Shown here in pieces: positions 1 through 10,705 of a stretch of 64,000 bases of DNA (positions within the stretch are counted from its first letter, which is position 1; each line of letters opens with the position of its first letter). Both the position numbers and the translations under genes were made by a program. The notes under the pieces were generated by a model. It made no database searches. It was not told the origin of the DNA and saw only the letters and a list, made by a program, of their open reading frames with translations. Origin of the DNA: Botrytis cinerea B05.10 (taxonomy: Eukaryota; Ascomycota; Leotiomycetes; Helotiales; Sclerotiniaceae); contig NC_037317.1 of assembly GCF_000143535.2 (NCBI RefSeq), positions 1,612,001 through 1,676,000 of the forward strand. Reading direction: 5' to 3'.

Positions 1-841
1 CACTAGCATCTTTGTGCTACTATTGTACATTCGAATCAGACAGCCTGGTTGGCAGACAACTTGCTGAAACAACATGTACATTTCCTTTCCTATCATCTAG
101 ATATGAAGCTGTGCTCTCTCGGAAGCTTTTCCCCTGATGTTTGTTTTCCTCGCCTTGATAACTTGGGGGACTGTACATGTGTACTATGTACCTTTTCGTC
201 AAGCGTTATCCAGTGTTATCCGGGATAGAGTTTTCCCGAATTCCTTTCCCACTCATTCCAGAACAATCTCTCAACAATCCCTTTAAAAGTCCCTTAACGG
301 GAGCTAATGATGTCTAGTACGCAGTAAGCCAGGTCCATGGTCAGTCCACGATCGGGTCAATCCACGGTCTGTTTATCCAGAGTCTTTTCTTGATTCTCAA
401 TTCCTGCAAATTCCAATCCACACAATACATTGCCTGATCAAGTGTGCAGGTGGGCACATATGACGCTGACCAGAGACAAACCTCGTGATTTTTAATTGAC
501 TGTTTGTCATTCATCCTGACAAAGATCCCGAATTATCATTATCGACTCTAAACTCGATTTGTTGGAACGTCAACACGTGATCAGCACTAGTGTAGATCTC
601 TGCATACAACAGCCCTTTGAGTCGTGCCTGTCTGCAAGACTTTATTATTAGTCTTCATTAAATTTAACTCTTTCAAGATATACACTACATACACTACATA
701 CTTCAATTTTCACTTCGCCCAGCCGTTTATACCCATCTTGAAGTTACAGCGAAAACATATTTTAATCTATCATTTTATTGCATCTTACAAATAGTCCAAT
801 ATTTGTTTATACTTTTGTTCTTGTTCTCAAAATCTGCAGGA
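1..841. other. Upstream intergenic region of the Dot1 gene
   Basis: No gene is recognised here. The few open frames are short, lack homology I can name and are interrupted. The part next to the Dot1 start is AT-rich, with pyrimidine-rich stretches typical of a fungal promoter and 5' leader, and an ACACTACAT motif occurs twice in tandem near 685-705. A CACGTG palindrome lies near 574. I see no tRNA or repeat family. Confidence 0.5.
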
Positions 842-2538
842 ATGAGCTTGAATTTTGGACTGACCAATATTAAACCTGTGGCGCCAAAATTTAAATCCGA
901 AAAGGTTCCAAAACAGAGGCCGACTCTATCTAGTAGGACATCCAGTAATGGCCTTCGAATTGGAACACCTGTATCCAAAGTCACTGATGCTCGTGGCAGA
1001 CTAGCCGTCCCAAGCCCTCCCCCCGAGGCAGGAAAGAAGAGGAAAGAAAGAGAAATCAGCGGAAGCCGCAACACTAAAAGAAACACAACTCTAACCCTTC
1101 GAAAAAGCCCCAGTCAACAGCCGTTGACGAGTGATAGCGAGGAAGATGAAGAGATCGCCGTGTCTTCCAAACGGGCCAAGCCGGAAAACATCGAGCCTGA
1201 TTTGAAGAGGAATTTGAAGGACAAAAAAGCCTTTTCGACTGAACCCGATAATACGCAAGGCTCTACATGCAGAATGATCCATGCGGCGGATGTCATGATG
1301 ACGAAACGCACGGCTAAGAGCGGCGAGAAAGTTTGCGATAGGAAGAAGGAAGACGGCGACGCGGTCCTTCTAAGATATCCCAGTGTCAGTCGCAGAGAAA
1401 GGTATTGTCTACCGAATTCAACTTCCAAAATCTGAAGTTGATTTCAGCTAATCAATGCCGTCACTACAGATACCAACTTATCTCCGAAGGCGAAGTTATT
1501 GATCCCGCAGGAGAAGATTTGATCAACCCTTATGACGAGATACCGAAGATTGTGGAAATTGTCAAGGATGAATATTTGACCGATGAACAAGCAGCGGAGT
1601 TCGCACATCCGGAAACGGGTATAATTCGAAAAATCAACAAAGCGACGAACAATATTACCTGGACTCTTTCCAGCGCAAAAAAGCCCCACGACAAAGAGAA
1701 AATGAAGGGGCTGTTGCTTGAGTTCAGGAATGCTGTGGGAGCTTACAATGACGCGCTCAGCACTCTCACTAAAAATGGATCGCTGGCGAAAAATCTAGAA
1801 AACAAGCATTCACTGTCGTCTAAGCTTCTCAAAATGGTTCTCCAGCAAGTTTACGACCGAGCAGTGTCTCCCCAAGTTGACTTGACTAATAAATACCAAA
1901 ATGGCACGGATTATGTTTACGGCGAGCTCACATTCCCGTTCATATCCCGAATCCTCAGGGAGGATACTCGCATGAAATCCGATCAAGTTTTCATAGATCT
2001 TGGTTCGGGAGTAGGAAATGTCGTCGTGCATGCCGCGCTACAAGTTGGTTGCGAAAGTTGGGGTTGCGAAATAATGCCTAACTGCTGTAAGCTGGCTTCC
2101 TTACAACAGACAGAATTTTCCGCACGCTGTAGGGCGTGGGGCCTCAGCGCCGGGTCAGTCAACCTCGAGGAAGGGAATTTCTTGAATAACGAAAACATTC
2201 TCAAAGTTATGAAGAGGGCTGATGTTATCTTGGTTAACAATCAAGTTTTCGCACCTGCTTTGAACCAAAGTCTTGTGAACCTATTCTTGGATTTAAAAGA
2301 GGGTTGCAAGATTGTAAGTTTAAAAACTTTCGTACCGGATGGTCACGTTATAAATTCTTACAATGAACACAATCCCATCAATTTATTGCGGGTGGAAAAA
2401 AAGACGTACGCGGAAGGCGACGTTAGTTGGCATTCTAATGGAGGGGATTACTACGTTACTACGAAGGACAGCACTATCGTAGCTAAGTATCACCAGACCC
2501 CAAAGGATAGAAAGACACGGGGGAGTCGGGTTAGATGA
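842..2538 (+). CDS. DOT1: Dot1-type histone H3 lysine-79 methyltransferase
   Basis: Two exons, 842-1401 and 1470-2538, give 542 residues. The 68-base intron has donor GTATTG, branch site CTAATC and acceptor ACAG, and splicing restores the frame (codon AGA split 2+1). The basic, low-complexity N-terminal 190 residues probably bind nucleosomes. The C-terminal half is the class I SAM-binding DOT1 fold: YGELTFPFISRIL, then motif I DLGSGVGN (about 363-370), then EIMPNCCKLA, and later NNQVFAPALN and LKTF. Dot1 enzymes methylate nucleosomal H3K79 without a SET domain and act in silencing, checkpoint and meiotic control. An in-frame ATG at 803 exists, but its product starts with a hydrophobic stretch, so the ATG at 842 (MSLNFGLTN) is preferred. 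The gene converges with Atg16 downstream. Family assignment is secure; the exact start is moderately so. Confidence 0.93.
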
Positions 2539-2760
2539 TTTTTGAATTTGAATATACGGTTTCCTTGCACAGTTGATACCATTGGGAAGGTTATTATTGG
2601 GTACTTGAGCACGAAGCGATATCACAGCGAGGCAGCATAGAGTAGATGTATGGATAAATGTATGTATTTGTAACACCAATCATTTTTCGTTCATGTTTTA
2701 CCTTTCTCGGTGATTTCAAATAGAGTGTGATAGGCTTGACTCAATCATCAGTTTCTTACA

Positions 2761-3447
2761 TCAAGTCCCAAACTTTTTATTCATTTCATCTGCCTCCCTT
2801 CCCTTTTGAGCCATCCATCTGTCAATCAACTCTTTATTCTCCGCTTTTGCCCTTTTCTCGTTCTGCTCCGCTATATTAAGCTGCAAATTCAGAGATATCA
2901 TCTCATCCTGCACATCATGAAACCCCTTAGTTTTAGCTCTCAACTCCTCGTCTCGATCCCTAATTTTCCTCTCGAGAACATTTCGTTCTCGAGTTAAAGT
3001 CTCTAACTGCTTGGACACCGAAGCACTTTTGGTACGTAGAGCTTGGAGTGAGGTTTCGGTAGTCTTCAAACGCGATTGGAAGTGCGAAGAGGAACGGAGT
3101 GCTTCGGATAAGGAAGCGCGGAGCTGAAGGACCTCGGATGAGGTTGTGGATTGAGTTTGATTTGCATTTTTGGATATTGCTTTTTGAGATGTAGCGGAAG
3201 AAGAGAGGGATGAGGGGTTGGCGGAGGTAGATGGGGTGTCGTGAACAGCTGCAGCTGCAGTTTGAGCAGAGACTTTGTCGAGCAGCTGAGTATCTTTTGC
3301 AAGTTGTTAGACTTTAGACAAAGGTCATTTCAGAAGGGGTGCCGTACAAGCGTCTATGAAGGTAGGATCAAAGCGCTGGTAGCTGGTTTGTTCGCGCTCA
3401 TCACGCTCTTGTAGAGCTTTCGTATAATCATCGCGCCAGGAAGTCAT
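2761..3447 (-). CDS. ATG16: Autophagy protein Atg16
   Basis: Two exons, 3447-3348 and 3293-2761, encode 210 residues. The 54-base intron has donor GTACGG, branch CTAAC and acceptor AAAAG. The N-terminus (MTSWRDDYTKALQERD, followed by FIDAYTQLLDKVS) matches the short helix by which Atg16 binds Atg5. The rest, about residues 65-190, is a long coiled coil ending in the conserved family segment LNLQLNIAEQ, then KELIDRWMAQKGREADEMN. Yeast-type Atg16 has no WD40 domain, and none is present. Atg16 dimerises and holds Atg12-Atg5 on the phagophore, where the complex acts as E3-like enzyme for Atg8 lipidation. It is divergent from Ypt7, 667 bases apart, and convergent with Dot1. Without splicing the N-terminal helix would be lost, so the intron is well supported. 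Confidence 0.92.
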
Positions 3448-4114
3448 TGTGTCGTTCTCTTGGTTGCTGACGTATGAGTTGAGGTTTCATTGCTTTGAAA
3501 ATCCAGGTAGTTATTCGTCAATAAACAATCATAGAATGTGATCTCTTTCTGCCTAGAGTAGAGTTTCACAAAAGGTTGAAGTTATGGATATTGAAAGTTG
3601 TTGAAGAAAAGTTTAGCCTCATGGTTGCATGTACGAGAATCTGCAAGTGAATGGATATATAAGGAAGTTCTCTTATGCAGTATGCATGTGTGAATGGATG
3701 TGTGCTGGTACTGTGGATGAGCTGTAGCCTCTTGTAGTGGGATAGATCTCGATAAGCAAATGCTGATAGGACCAAGCGGCCGGCGCTAGCGGGTTTCCGA
3801 TGGATGGCTGGATAGCTGAATGGCTGGATGGGGCAATGTAATGAAGAAGCACGAGGCACGAGGCAAGCACTAAAGCTTAAAGTTACCGATGTAATGCTCA
3901 TCCTCTTCAGTTAACCAAACCAAACCTATATTAAGTATTGCATCAATACATAAATAATTCGAATTCTCGAAAGGAAAAAAGAATTCTTTTCATCACGACC
4001 GAAACGACTCTCCATTCAACGTGCCCACGCTCCTTTTCTTGTTTAAGAGATCGAGGAAAGAGAGAAAGCTCGCGCTTCGTGAGAAAGATTAGATCAAGCA
4101 CAGGCTAGGCAAAG
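3448..4114. promoter_or_regulatory. Shared divergent promoter of Atg16 and Ypt7
   Basis: These 667 bases separate the start codons of two oppositely directed genes and must contain both promoters and 5' leaders. The central part carries short imperfect repeats built on GGATGG/GGCTGGAT (about 3800-3832). The Ypt7-proximal part has purine-rich runs (GAGGAAAGAGAGAAAG). No canonical TATA box stands out. Assignment as promoter is positional inference. Confidence 0.6.
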
Positions 4115-5073
4115 ATGGCTTCACGAAAGAAGGTTTTATTGAAGGTAAGGACTGTTATTGAGGATGTGATGAGTGGTTTGATGCTGATCTGATATCCGCA
4201 GGTTATTATCCTCGGCGATAGCGGTGTAGGAAAGACGAGTTTGATGAACCAATATGTACGTTGAATACCTACCGAGTGTCTTTCAATCGCGACGTATACA
4301 CCGATAATAGAGACTGATACTGGATTAGGTCAACAAGAAATTCAGTGCAAGCTACAAGGCGACCATTGGGGCGGATTTCTTGACAAAGGAGGTCCTAGTC
4401 GACGATAGATTAGTTACTATGCAGGTAAGGGCTTCACGCTTTTTACGGCAGTTAGGGTCTGGTGGCTGATGATTGGATATAGCTTTGGGATACAGCAGGG
4501 CAGGAACGTTTCCAGTCGTTAGGGGTCGCATTCTACAGAGGAGCGGATTGCTGTGTCCTTGTCTACGACGTGAACAATTCAAAGAGTTTCGATACATTGG
4601 ATAGTTGGAGGGATGAATTCCTGATCCAGGCCTCGCCTAGAGATCCAGAAAGCTTTCCGTTTGTAAGTTTAGCAGTGTTACGGGAATCCGATATGGTACT
4701 GACAGTTGCGTAGGTCGTTCTAGGAAACAAAATTGATGTCGAAGAGAACAAGAGAGTGGTAAGTTGGGCATTAAAATAACAGTATAGTATCTTTACTAAC
4801 TGCGGTTCAGATTTCCTCAAAACGGGCTATGACTTTCTGTACTTCAAAGGGCAATATCCCATATTTCGAAACGAGTGCAAAGGAGGCCATCAATGTTGAG
4901 CAAGCCTTTGAAGGTAAATCACTTTTAAGTTTGTCAAATAGATCCTAGCTAATTCTCTTCTAGTTATTGCGAGAAACGCCTTAGCACAGGAGGAATCAGA
5001 AGAATACAACGGAGATTACTCGGATCCAATCAACATCCACATCGAGAACGATAGAGATGGCTGTGCCTGCTAA
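4115..5073 (+). CDS. YPT7: Rab7-family GTPase Ypt7
   Basis: Seven exons (4115-4144, 4202-4255, 4329-4424, 4483-4662, 4714-4758, 4811-4913, 4964-5073) join in frame to a 205-residue Rab GTPase. Visible motifs are the P-loop GDSGVGKT (15-22), switch [10 protein letters not shown] with Thr40, WDTAGQE with catalytic Gln67, NKID (125-128), ETSAKE (155-160) and the C-terminal CAC (203-205) for double geranylgeranylation. The Rab7 signature region around residues 29-50 ([20 protein letters not shown]) is clear. Ypt7 drives homotypic vacuole fusion and autophagosome/endosome-vacuole fusion through the HOPS tether. All six introns have normal donors and acceptors. The very short first exon of 10 codons is supported because it supplies the conserved start [10 protein letters not shown]. 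Confidence 0.96.
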
Positions 5074-5973
5074 ATGGTACTTGGTGAAGGTCTGAAATCA
5101 TTGGTCTTATTTTCTCTCTCTGTGTCTCTGCCCTACACTTCCAACCACCGAGGGAATTATACTGGAAGTTTTGATGGGAAGGTTGTCAACTGTACATAGG
5201 GATCATTCTGGCGCTATTGGGTCTGCTATTTTCTTATTTCCTTGATGATACAGAACGCATAATGAGAAAGTCGGGTTTTATAGTTCTGTAATGAAAGCAT
5301 CTTCGAATGAACCAAATTACTGCATTAAACAGGTAGTTATTTGTGATAGATGTGAGTCTTGTACGGAGTAGAGTAGTGCAACATAAATTGACATTGAAAC
5401 AAAGTTACCTTGGGACCCCATTCTCTTGGATAAAGTTTGGTTTGATAACGATTAGCGCGCTTAGAACTATCTGGGTACATACAAGCCAAGCGATAAAACG
5501 GCTATCTCTTTCCCTCAAATGAGAATGTCTTGCTCTTGGGTACAGTAATGTAAGCCTACACTTGGCGTGGCTTTCGATTTATAATTTGTTTCTCTCTCCT
5601 TTCTCAAAGTCCAACTAACTGAAGGATTGTTAGTGAGTGCGATCGCGTGCTAAATCCTTCGCGTTCCGAATTCACTACTACCTCATCTACACAGGTGTCC
5701 ATCGTGCATCGAAGACGAACATTACATTCGCACTCTCCATATATCTACATGGCATCATAAGACCTGTCATATTTTTAAATGCATCAATATATGTGCTTGT
5801 GTCTACGACCTCCATGACCTTACAAGATTCCAAACGAAACTCAAATAGTCAACCTCCACATTGTTCGGATTTTAGTTGCATAGGTGGGATATAGATAAGA
5901 TAAAAGGCGTTTAAAGGACGAGATCTCAGACCTTAGTTCAAGGACACCGGCGCAGTCAGTTCAACTCGGCGCG
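5074..5973. other. Intergenic: Ypt7 3' region and transporter promoter
   Basis: No gene is recognised. One 85-codon open frame at 5637-5894 has no recognisable domain and is treated as chance. The first part is presumably the Ypt7 3' untranslated region; the last few hundred bases precede the transporter start. Confidence 0.5.
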
Positions 5974-7457
5974 ATGAGTGCGTCAACGGATTCTGCTACA
6001 ATGCAGACACATACTCAGAGAGTATTGCTGGAAAGGACGACCACAGGCACAAGTGCAGCTGCAAGCACTGGTAGCAAGAATGTGGGATTCAGAGCCGGAG
6101 TGGGCTTAGAGAATGTAGCGCGCAGGACTCTGGGGATGGTTTTATTGGGAGTTACAGTGATGTTATGGACGAGCAGTAATTTTCTTGCTAGCGTAAGTAT
6201 GCTTCTCATTTGGCAAGCTTAATATATTGAGCTGGGAAACTATCAAGGAATTCAAATGCCCAATACTAATACTGAGAACAATAGTACATATTCGCCGATA
6301 ATACCTATTCAAAACCATATTTTGTTACATACATCAACACATCATTCTTTGCTGTATCGTTGATTCCTATATTTCTACGAATATCGAGAGAGCATGGCTG
6401 GTCACATGTGAAGGATTCAGCTGTGGACTACTACCACGAACAAATATCAGAATACCGCACTGGACTCCAGAATCTCCGCAAAGGATGGCATCGCCGAGGA
6501 TCCAATCGAGAAGACCAAGAGTACGATTCTATGAGCGCTTCTCATTCCCGTCTCCTAAGCTCTACCGATGACCTTGACACAGATCTTCCGCAGTCACAAG
6601 AACAAGAGAAGGAAGACAAATTAAGTGTATCCGAGACCGCCAAACTTTCTCTCGAATTCTCTCTTCTCTGGTTCATAGCCAACTATCTCGTGGCCGGCTG
6701 TCTCGAATACACATCCGTAGCCTCCTCCACAATTCTAACTTCCACTTCCTCAATCTTCACCCTCCTCTTTGGGGCGCTCGTTCGTGTCGAATCCTTCACG
6801 GTCCGCAAACTCCTCGGTGTTCTGGCTTCCTTTGTAGGCATCATTCTCATTTCCTCTGTCGATCTCGGGAGTACGGATAATGACTCAAACCGTGGGAACT
6901 TTCCCCACAAATCCCAAGCGCAAATTGCGATTGGCGATATCATGGCTTTTGGAAGCGCAGTGATGTATGGGCTGTACGCAGTAGTAATGAAAAAGCGCTG
7001 CGGTAATGAAGACCGTGTCGATATGCCGCTATTCTTTGGACTCGTTGGATTTTTCAATGTTGTTTTCCTCTGGCCCGGTTTCTTCATTTTGCATTTCAGC
7101 GGCGTGGAAACATTCGAGCTACCTCCCACTGGCAAAATTTGGCTCATAGTATTATTGAACTCCTTGAGCAGTTTTATAAGCGATTATTGCTGGGCGTATG
7201 CGATGTTGTTGACAACGCCATTGGTAGTGACCGTAGGCTTGAGCATGACGATCCCGTTGAGTTTGGTGGGCCAGATGTGGTTGAATGACCAGACAAGCAC
7301 TGCAGTTTATTGGGTGGGTGCATTGGTTGTGGTGGGAAGTTTTGTGTTTGTTAATCATGAGAGCAAGGAGGAGGAGAAGGGAGAGCCAGGGGATGAAAGA
7401 ATCATACCTATCGTGGTTGTTGTGGATCATGATGAGAGAGGAGATGAAGTGGTTTAG
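5974..7457 (+). CDS. Drug/metabolite-type transporter, YML018C/SLC35F5-like
   Basis: Exons 5974-6192 and 6285-7457, joined in phase 0, encode 463 residues. The intron has donor GTAAGT and acceptor ATAG. The first membrane segment lies at the exon 1 end (TLGMVLLGVTVMLWTSSNFLAS). Exon 2 opens with YIFADNTYSKPYFVTYINTS, the hallmark of the fungal YML018C/THI74 and animal SLC35F5 group. A charged loop of about 100 residues follows, then eight or so further hydrophobic segments in the EamA/DMT pattern and a polar C-terminus. The yeast homologue YML018C localises to the vacuolar membrane; the substrate is not known to me. The second exon has no ATG of its own near its start, so the splice is needed. 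Family confident, substrate unknown. Confidence 0.88.
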
Positions 7458-7941
7458 ATCTCTAGAGGCAAAGAAAATAGAGTTGGAGTTTGGTTTCGAA
7501 TTTGGGATACATTCTAATGTTCTTGGGGGAATATCTCAGGTCCACTTAAGCACTATAGGGCCTGGTTATTGGATCTATTCTTTGAGGTTGCTTCTAGATC
7601 TATGAATAATTTCTATGTCATTGGTATATTAAAGAATCGAACTGAAAGACTGAGCTTTGCCTTCATGCGCTGCCATCTACCCAAGCTTGATGCAAATGAC
7701 ATTTGCAGTAAGCGCCACCTGACACTCACGCTTAGGTACCACCTTGTCCGCCGGAACAACATTTGCGGGATATAATCATATCCAATACTGTAAACCCCAA
7801 ATAAAACCCATCATCAACCCCAACCATGGTGGCGTGATGCATTCTCTCATTAAACCATCTCAAACAAGTAATATCCCAAACGCCTTGCATGGTATCTAAC
7901 GCAAAACCTCCCATAAGGTTACCCGAATCCATCTCCTGCTT
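7458..7941. other. Convergent 3' intergenic region
   Basis: This is the gap between the stop codons of the transporter and the phosphatase. It must hold both 3' untranslated regions. Small open frames here show no family features. Confidence 0.5.
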
Positions 7942-9097
7942 CTAATGCTTTCTTCCATCCTTACAATTAACATGCACGACTTTATGCTTAGGAGATGAAT
8001 TTCCCCCTTCAATAACTACAGCTGTCAGCTTGCCGCCTTTCAAACATCCCGTATCCAAGCCCATGCTATATTTCTCCAATTGGAGACCTCGCTTGGAGTC
8101 GTGGCCGTAAATGACTGTAGTGCGTTCTTTCTTTGGCAGTTTCTTCTGATGTTGATTCCAGACCTATTGATTCTGTGGTTAGAAAGATTCTGAAATAATT
8201 GCACGGTGAAATGTGAGTAACTCTTACCTTATTCCAATGTTTCCCATCTCTTTCGTCGCTGGGTACCCCATGAATCAGGGTCCGCATATTCATCACCATA
8301 GATGGATCCTGTCTTTCCAATTCAACCCCGGGAGCCAGCCCAGCATGAACAACAACCACCTGCTCCATTCCATCCAAATGCCCTACTCTCAAAATCACCG
8401 GGCATTTCTTCAACCACTTGATCCTCTTCTCCCCCAGCGCCCTCACCAGCGCTCGATCCTTGTAATCTCCATGATTGAAACTGACTTCCTCCAACCCATC
8501 AATTACTTTCTCCGGATCTTCACTCGGGCCAGGTTCATCCATCTCCATCTCCTTATGCTGTGCTATCATATCGGCATGGGCAAGAATAATCCTATCTTCA
8601 TGGTTTCCCCTCACGGCAGAAGCTCCGATTCTCATGGCAAGATCAACCACGCCTGGAGAATCTGGTCCTTTGGATATCATATCGCCAGCTAATATCAAAT
8701 GGTCGTGTTTCTCATCGAAGTTTACTTTGTCGAGCAAACTCACCAACGCATCTTTCATTCCGTGCACATCGCCCACTATGATTAGGCGATTCGGTTTCCT
8801 GTGTTTGCCTGTCTGCGGCAGGTAATCGGAAGGTAAATTCATCAGGTGTATCATATTTGTAAAGGCGGGCTGCGCATTCGTTCCATATTCGTGATGTACC
8901 ATCTCTCCGGTTTTCCTGTCCATTATTAAATCGGCAGTAGATGTAGAGATTTGGCGGAAGTAAAGTGTATAGGGAATCCAAGTGCATGCTAAGGCAAGCA
9001 GGAGACAAATGATAATATTTCTTTTCGAACGCGCACTGTTCTTCTGGGGCCGCATCTCCAACGGAGGACCAGTGGCGTGGATGGGTAGTGACGGCAT
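7942..9097 (-). CDS. Ppn2-like calcineurin-fold metallophosphatase, membrane-anchored
   Basis: Exons 9097-8228 and 8163-7942 give 363 residues; the intron has donor GTAAGA and acceptor ATAG, phase 0. After a short cytosolic N-terminus there is one membrane segment (about 27-47). The PPP-type phosphoesterase domain then shows GDVHG (109-113), AGDMISKGPDS (137-147), GNHED (164-168), HAGLAPG, YGHDSKRG and GLDTGCLKGGKLTAV, which are the metal- and phosphate-binding blocks. Such an N-terminally anchored PPP protein resembles yeast Ppn2 (YNL217W), a zinc-dependent vacuolar endopolyphosphatase. Substrate specificity cannot be read from sequence, and bacterial-type Ser/Thr phosphatase remains possible. 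An in-frame ATG at 9232 would add 45 residues with no conserved feature, so the ATG at 9097 is preferred. Confidence 0.88.
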
Positions 9098-10027
9098 CTG
9101 TACGGATATGCTGTGGTTGCTGCTGTGGTTGCATATGACGTCCACAGCACAGATTGAATATGCAACGAAGGAATAGAAGTTCTGGTTCGTTACTTTTAAT
9201 CTTCTTTGAGATAGATGGGCATTGATCGGCAAACGGCCTGTGATTTAAGATGGAGCTTGAGGCGTTTCCTTCCTAACACTCGCAATCACCTCTTTGTTCT
9301 GATGATTTCCTCGATCAATCAAAACGTATTCATGTCGTATTATATCATGTCCATTCGATGAGAGATGAAAGATGAAAGACAAAGAAGCTGACGAGATGAG
9401 GATATACTTGGCTTGCTTTGCCAATACGGCAAGACGGCATCCCAATTCATGAGCACCTTGCTGTCTCCTTATTCCTCCATAAAAATAAGTGGTTACCAGG
9501 TACATACTGTGCCTAGCAAATTATCCGGTGATGTCTTTCTTTTTTTGCGGCTCGGTACCGAATTTGATACGTGCAACGCACAGTGAAGATGGGGCACATG
9601 ATGCCGGTTGACGTAATAACCCGCCATTGCTAATTTGGCAGTTCACGTCAAAACGTTTCTAGTGTCACGATACACGTTGCATACACCTACTCGTGTAGGT
9701 ACCTATGCCGGTACGTGTAGAACAGAAACATCACATCGATTACATTATGCAGAATGGCACACGAATTGCCCGAACACGACTTCTCAGAATTGAAGAAGGG
9801 ACGTCGCAAGTATGTACAATTTGGTTCTTTCAACGGATGAAGTCGATTGCATCTACGGACAAGGGTTTAGAAGTTGATCAGCACAATGAGGATCATAAGC
9901 ATGATAAAATCTCCGAGGGTTGTACTAGGTTGCGCTTCTCGACTTTGATGGATTGGCAGCATAATTTACCATTGCAGTGAGCTCCAGGAAGTATTAGTAT
10001 TGATTAGAGTTTGCTTGACATCTGACG
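9098..10027. other. Intergenic region upstream of the phosphatase gene
   Basis: No gene is recognised. Open frames of 86 and 91 codons (9245-9505 minus, 9705-9980 plus) carry no identifiable domain. The region next to 9098 should contain the phosphatase promoter. Several CACGTC/ACGTAA elements lie between 9600 and 9720; no function can be assigned. Confidence 0.45.
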
Positions 10028-10430
10028 CCTCCCAGATTTTAGTCGCTTGAGTGTCTGTATAGGGGTTAGAGATTGAAAGTATATATTTCCAAGTAAGCCC
10101 TTGTGCTTGGTTTCAACGGCTGTGTCAGGGTCAAGCTTCACTGAGTGTACCATTTCCATTTAACTTTTATGGATAGTTTAAGAGCCTAAGACAAGGTTGA
10201 GCGTCTGTGTATTAACAATGTCCCATTCCCAGTCAGCTCTCGCAAATAGTTTGAATGTCTGTATAAGGGTTGAGGATCTAATGCACTGATAGTTTGTCAC
10301 TTTCCAATCAACTCTCGTGGGTACTCTGATTGTCTGAATAAGGGTTGTATATTCAAATTGAGATCAACCCAGTTTCCGAGTGGAACTCGTGTGAGTTGTA
10401 CTTAGGGTCTTCGCGGTATGAATCTGACGC
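10028..10430. repeat. Decayed tandem repeat, about six units of 67-76 bases
   Basis: A recurring pattern is visible by eye: a TTTCC(A/C) block at about 10086, 10153, 10226, 10301 and 10373, followed in each unit by an (A)CTCTCG-like block. In the better units a GTCTGTATAAGGGTT-like block follows (10053, 10258, 10332; weaker at 10129 and 10203). A sixth, weaker unit begins near 10028. Spacing is 67-76 bases. The units are strongly diverged, so this is an old array. It lies in non-coding DNA between two genes on the minus strand. Confidence 0.7.
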
Positions 10431-10705
10431 CGGTGCGCTCGTAAGTCGCTAAGTTTGAATGCATAAATTGAAATCGGAAATTGAGAGGCCATCCTAACTA
10501 TAGCTATCTAATAATCAATCAGAAAGTATTGATTGTTCAAATTAAAAAGAGACATCGATCCCGTGACAAACTTTTTATAACACGTTTGTTTTGGGAAATC
10601 ATTACTATCAAAGGCTCAAAACATACTGGCAAACAAATGGTTGAACTCCTGCCACGCTAAACCAGGATTATCGCAACCGCATGAAGAAGATCTAAAAAGA
10701 AGAGT

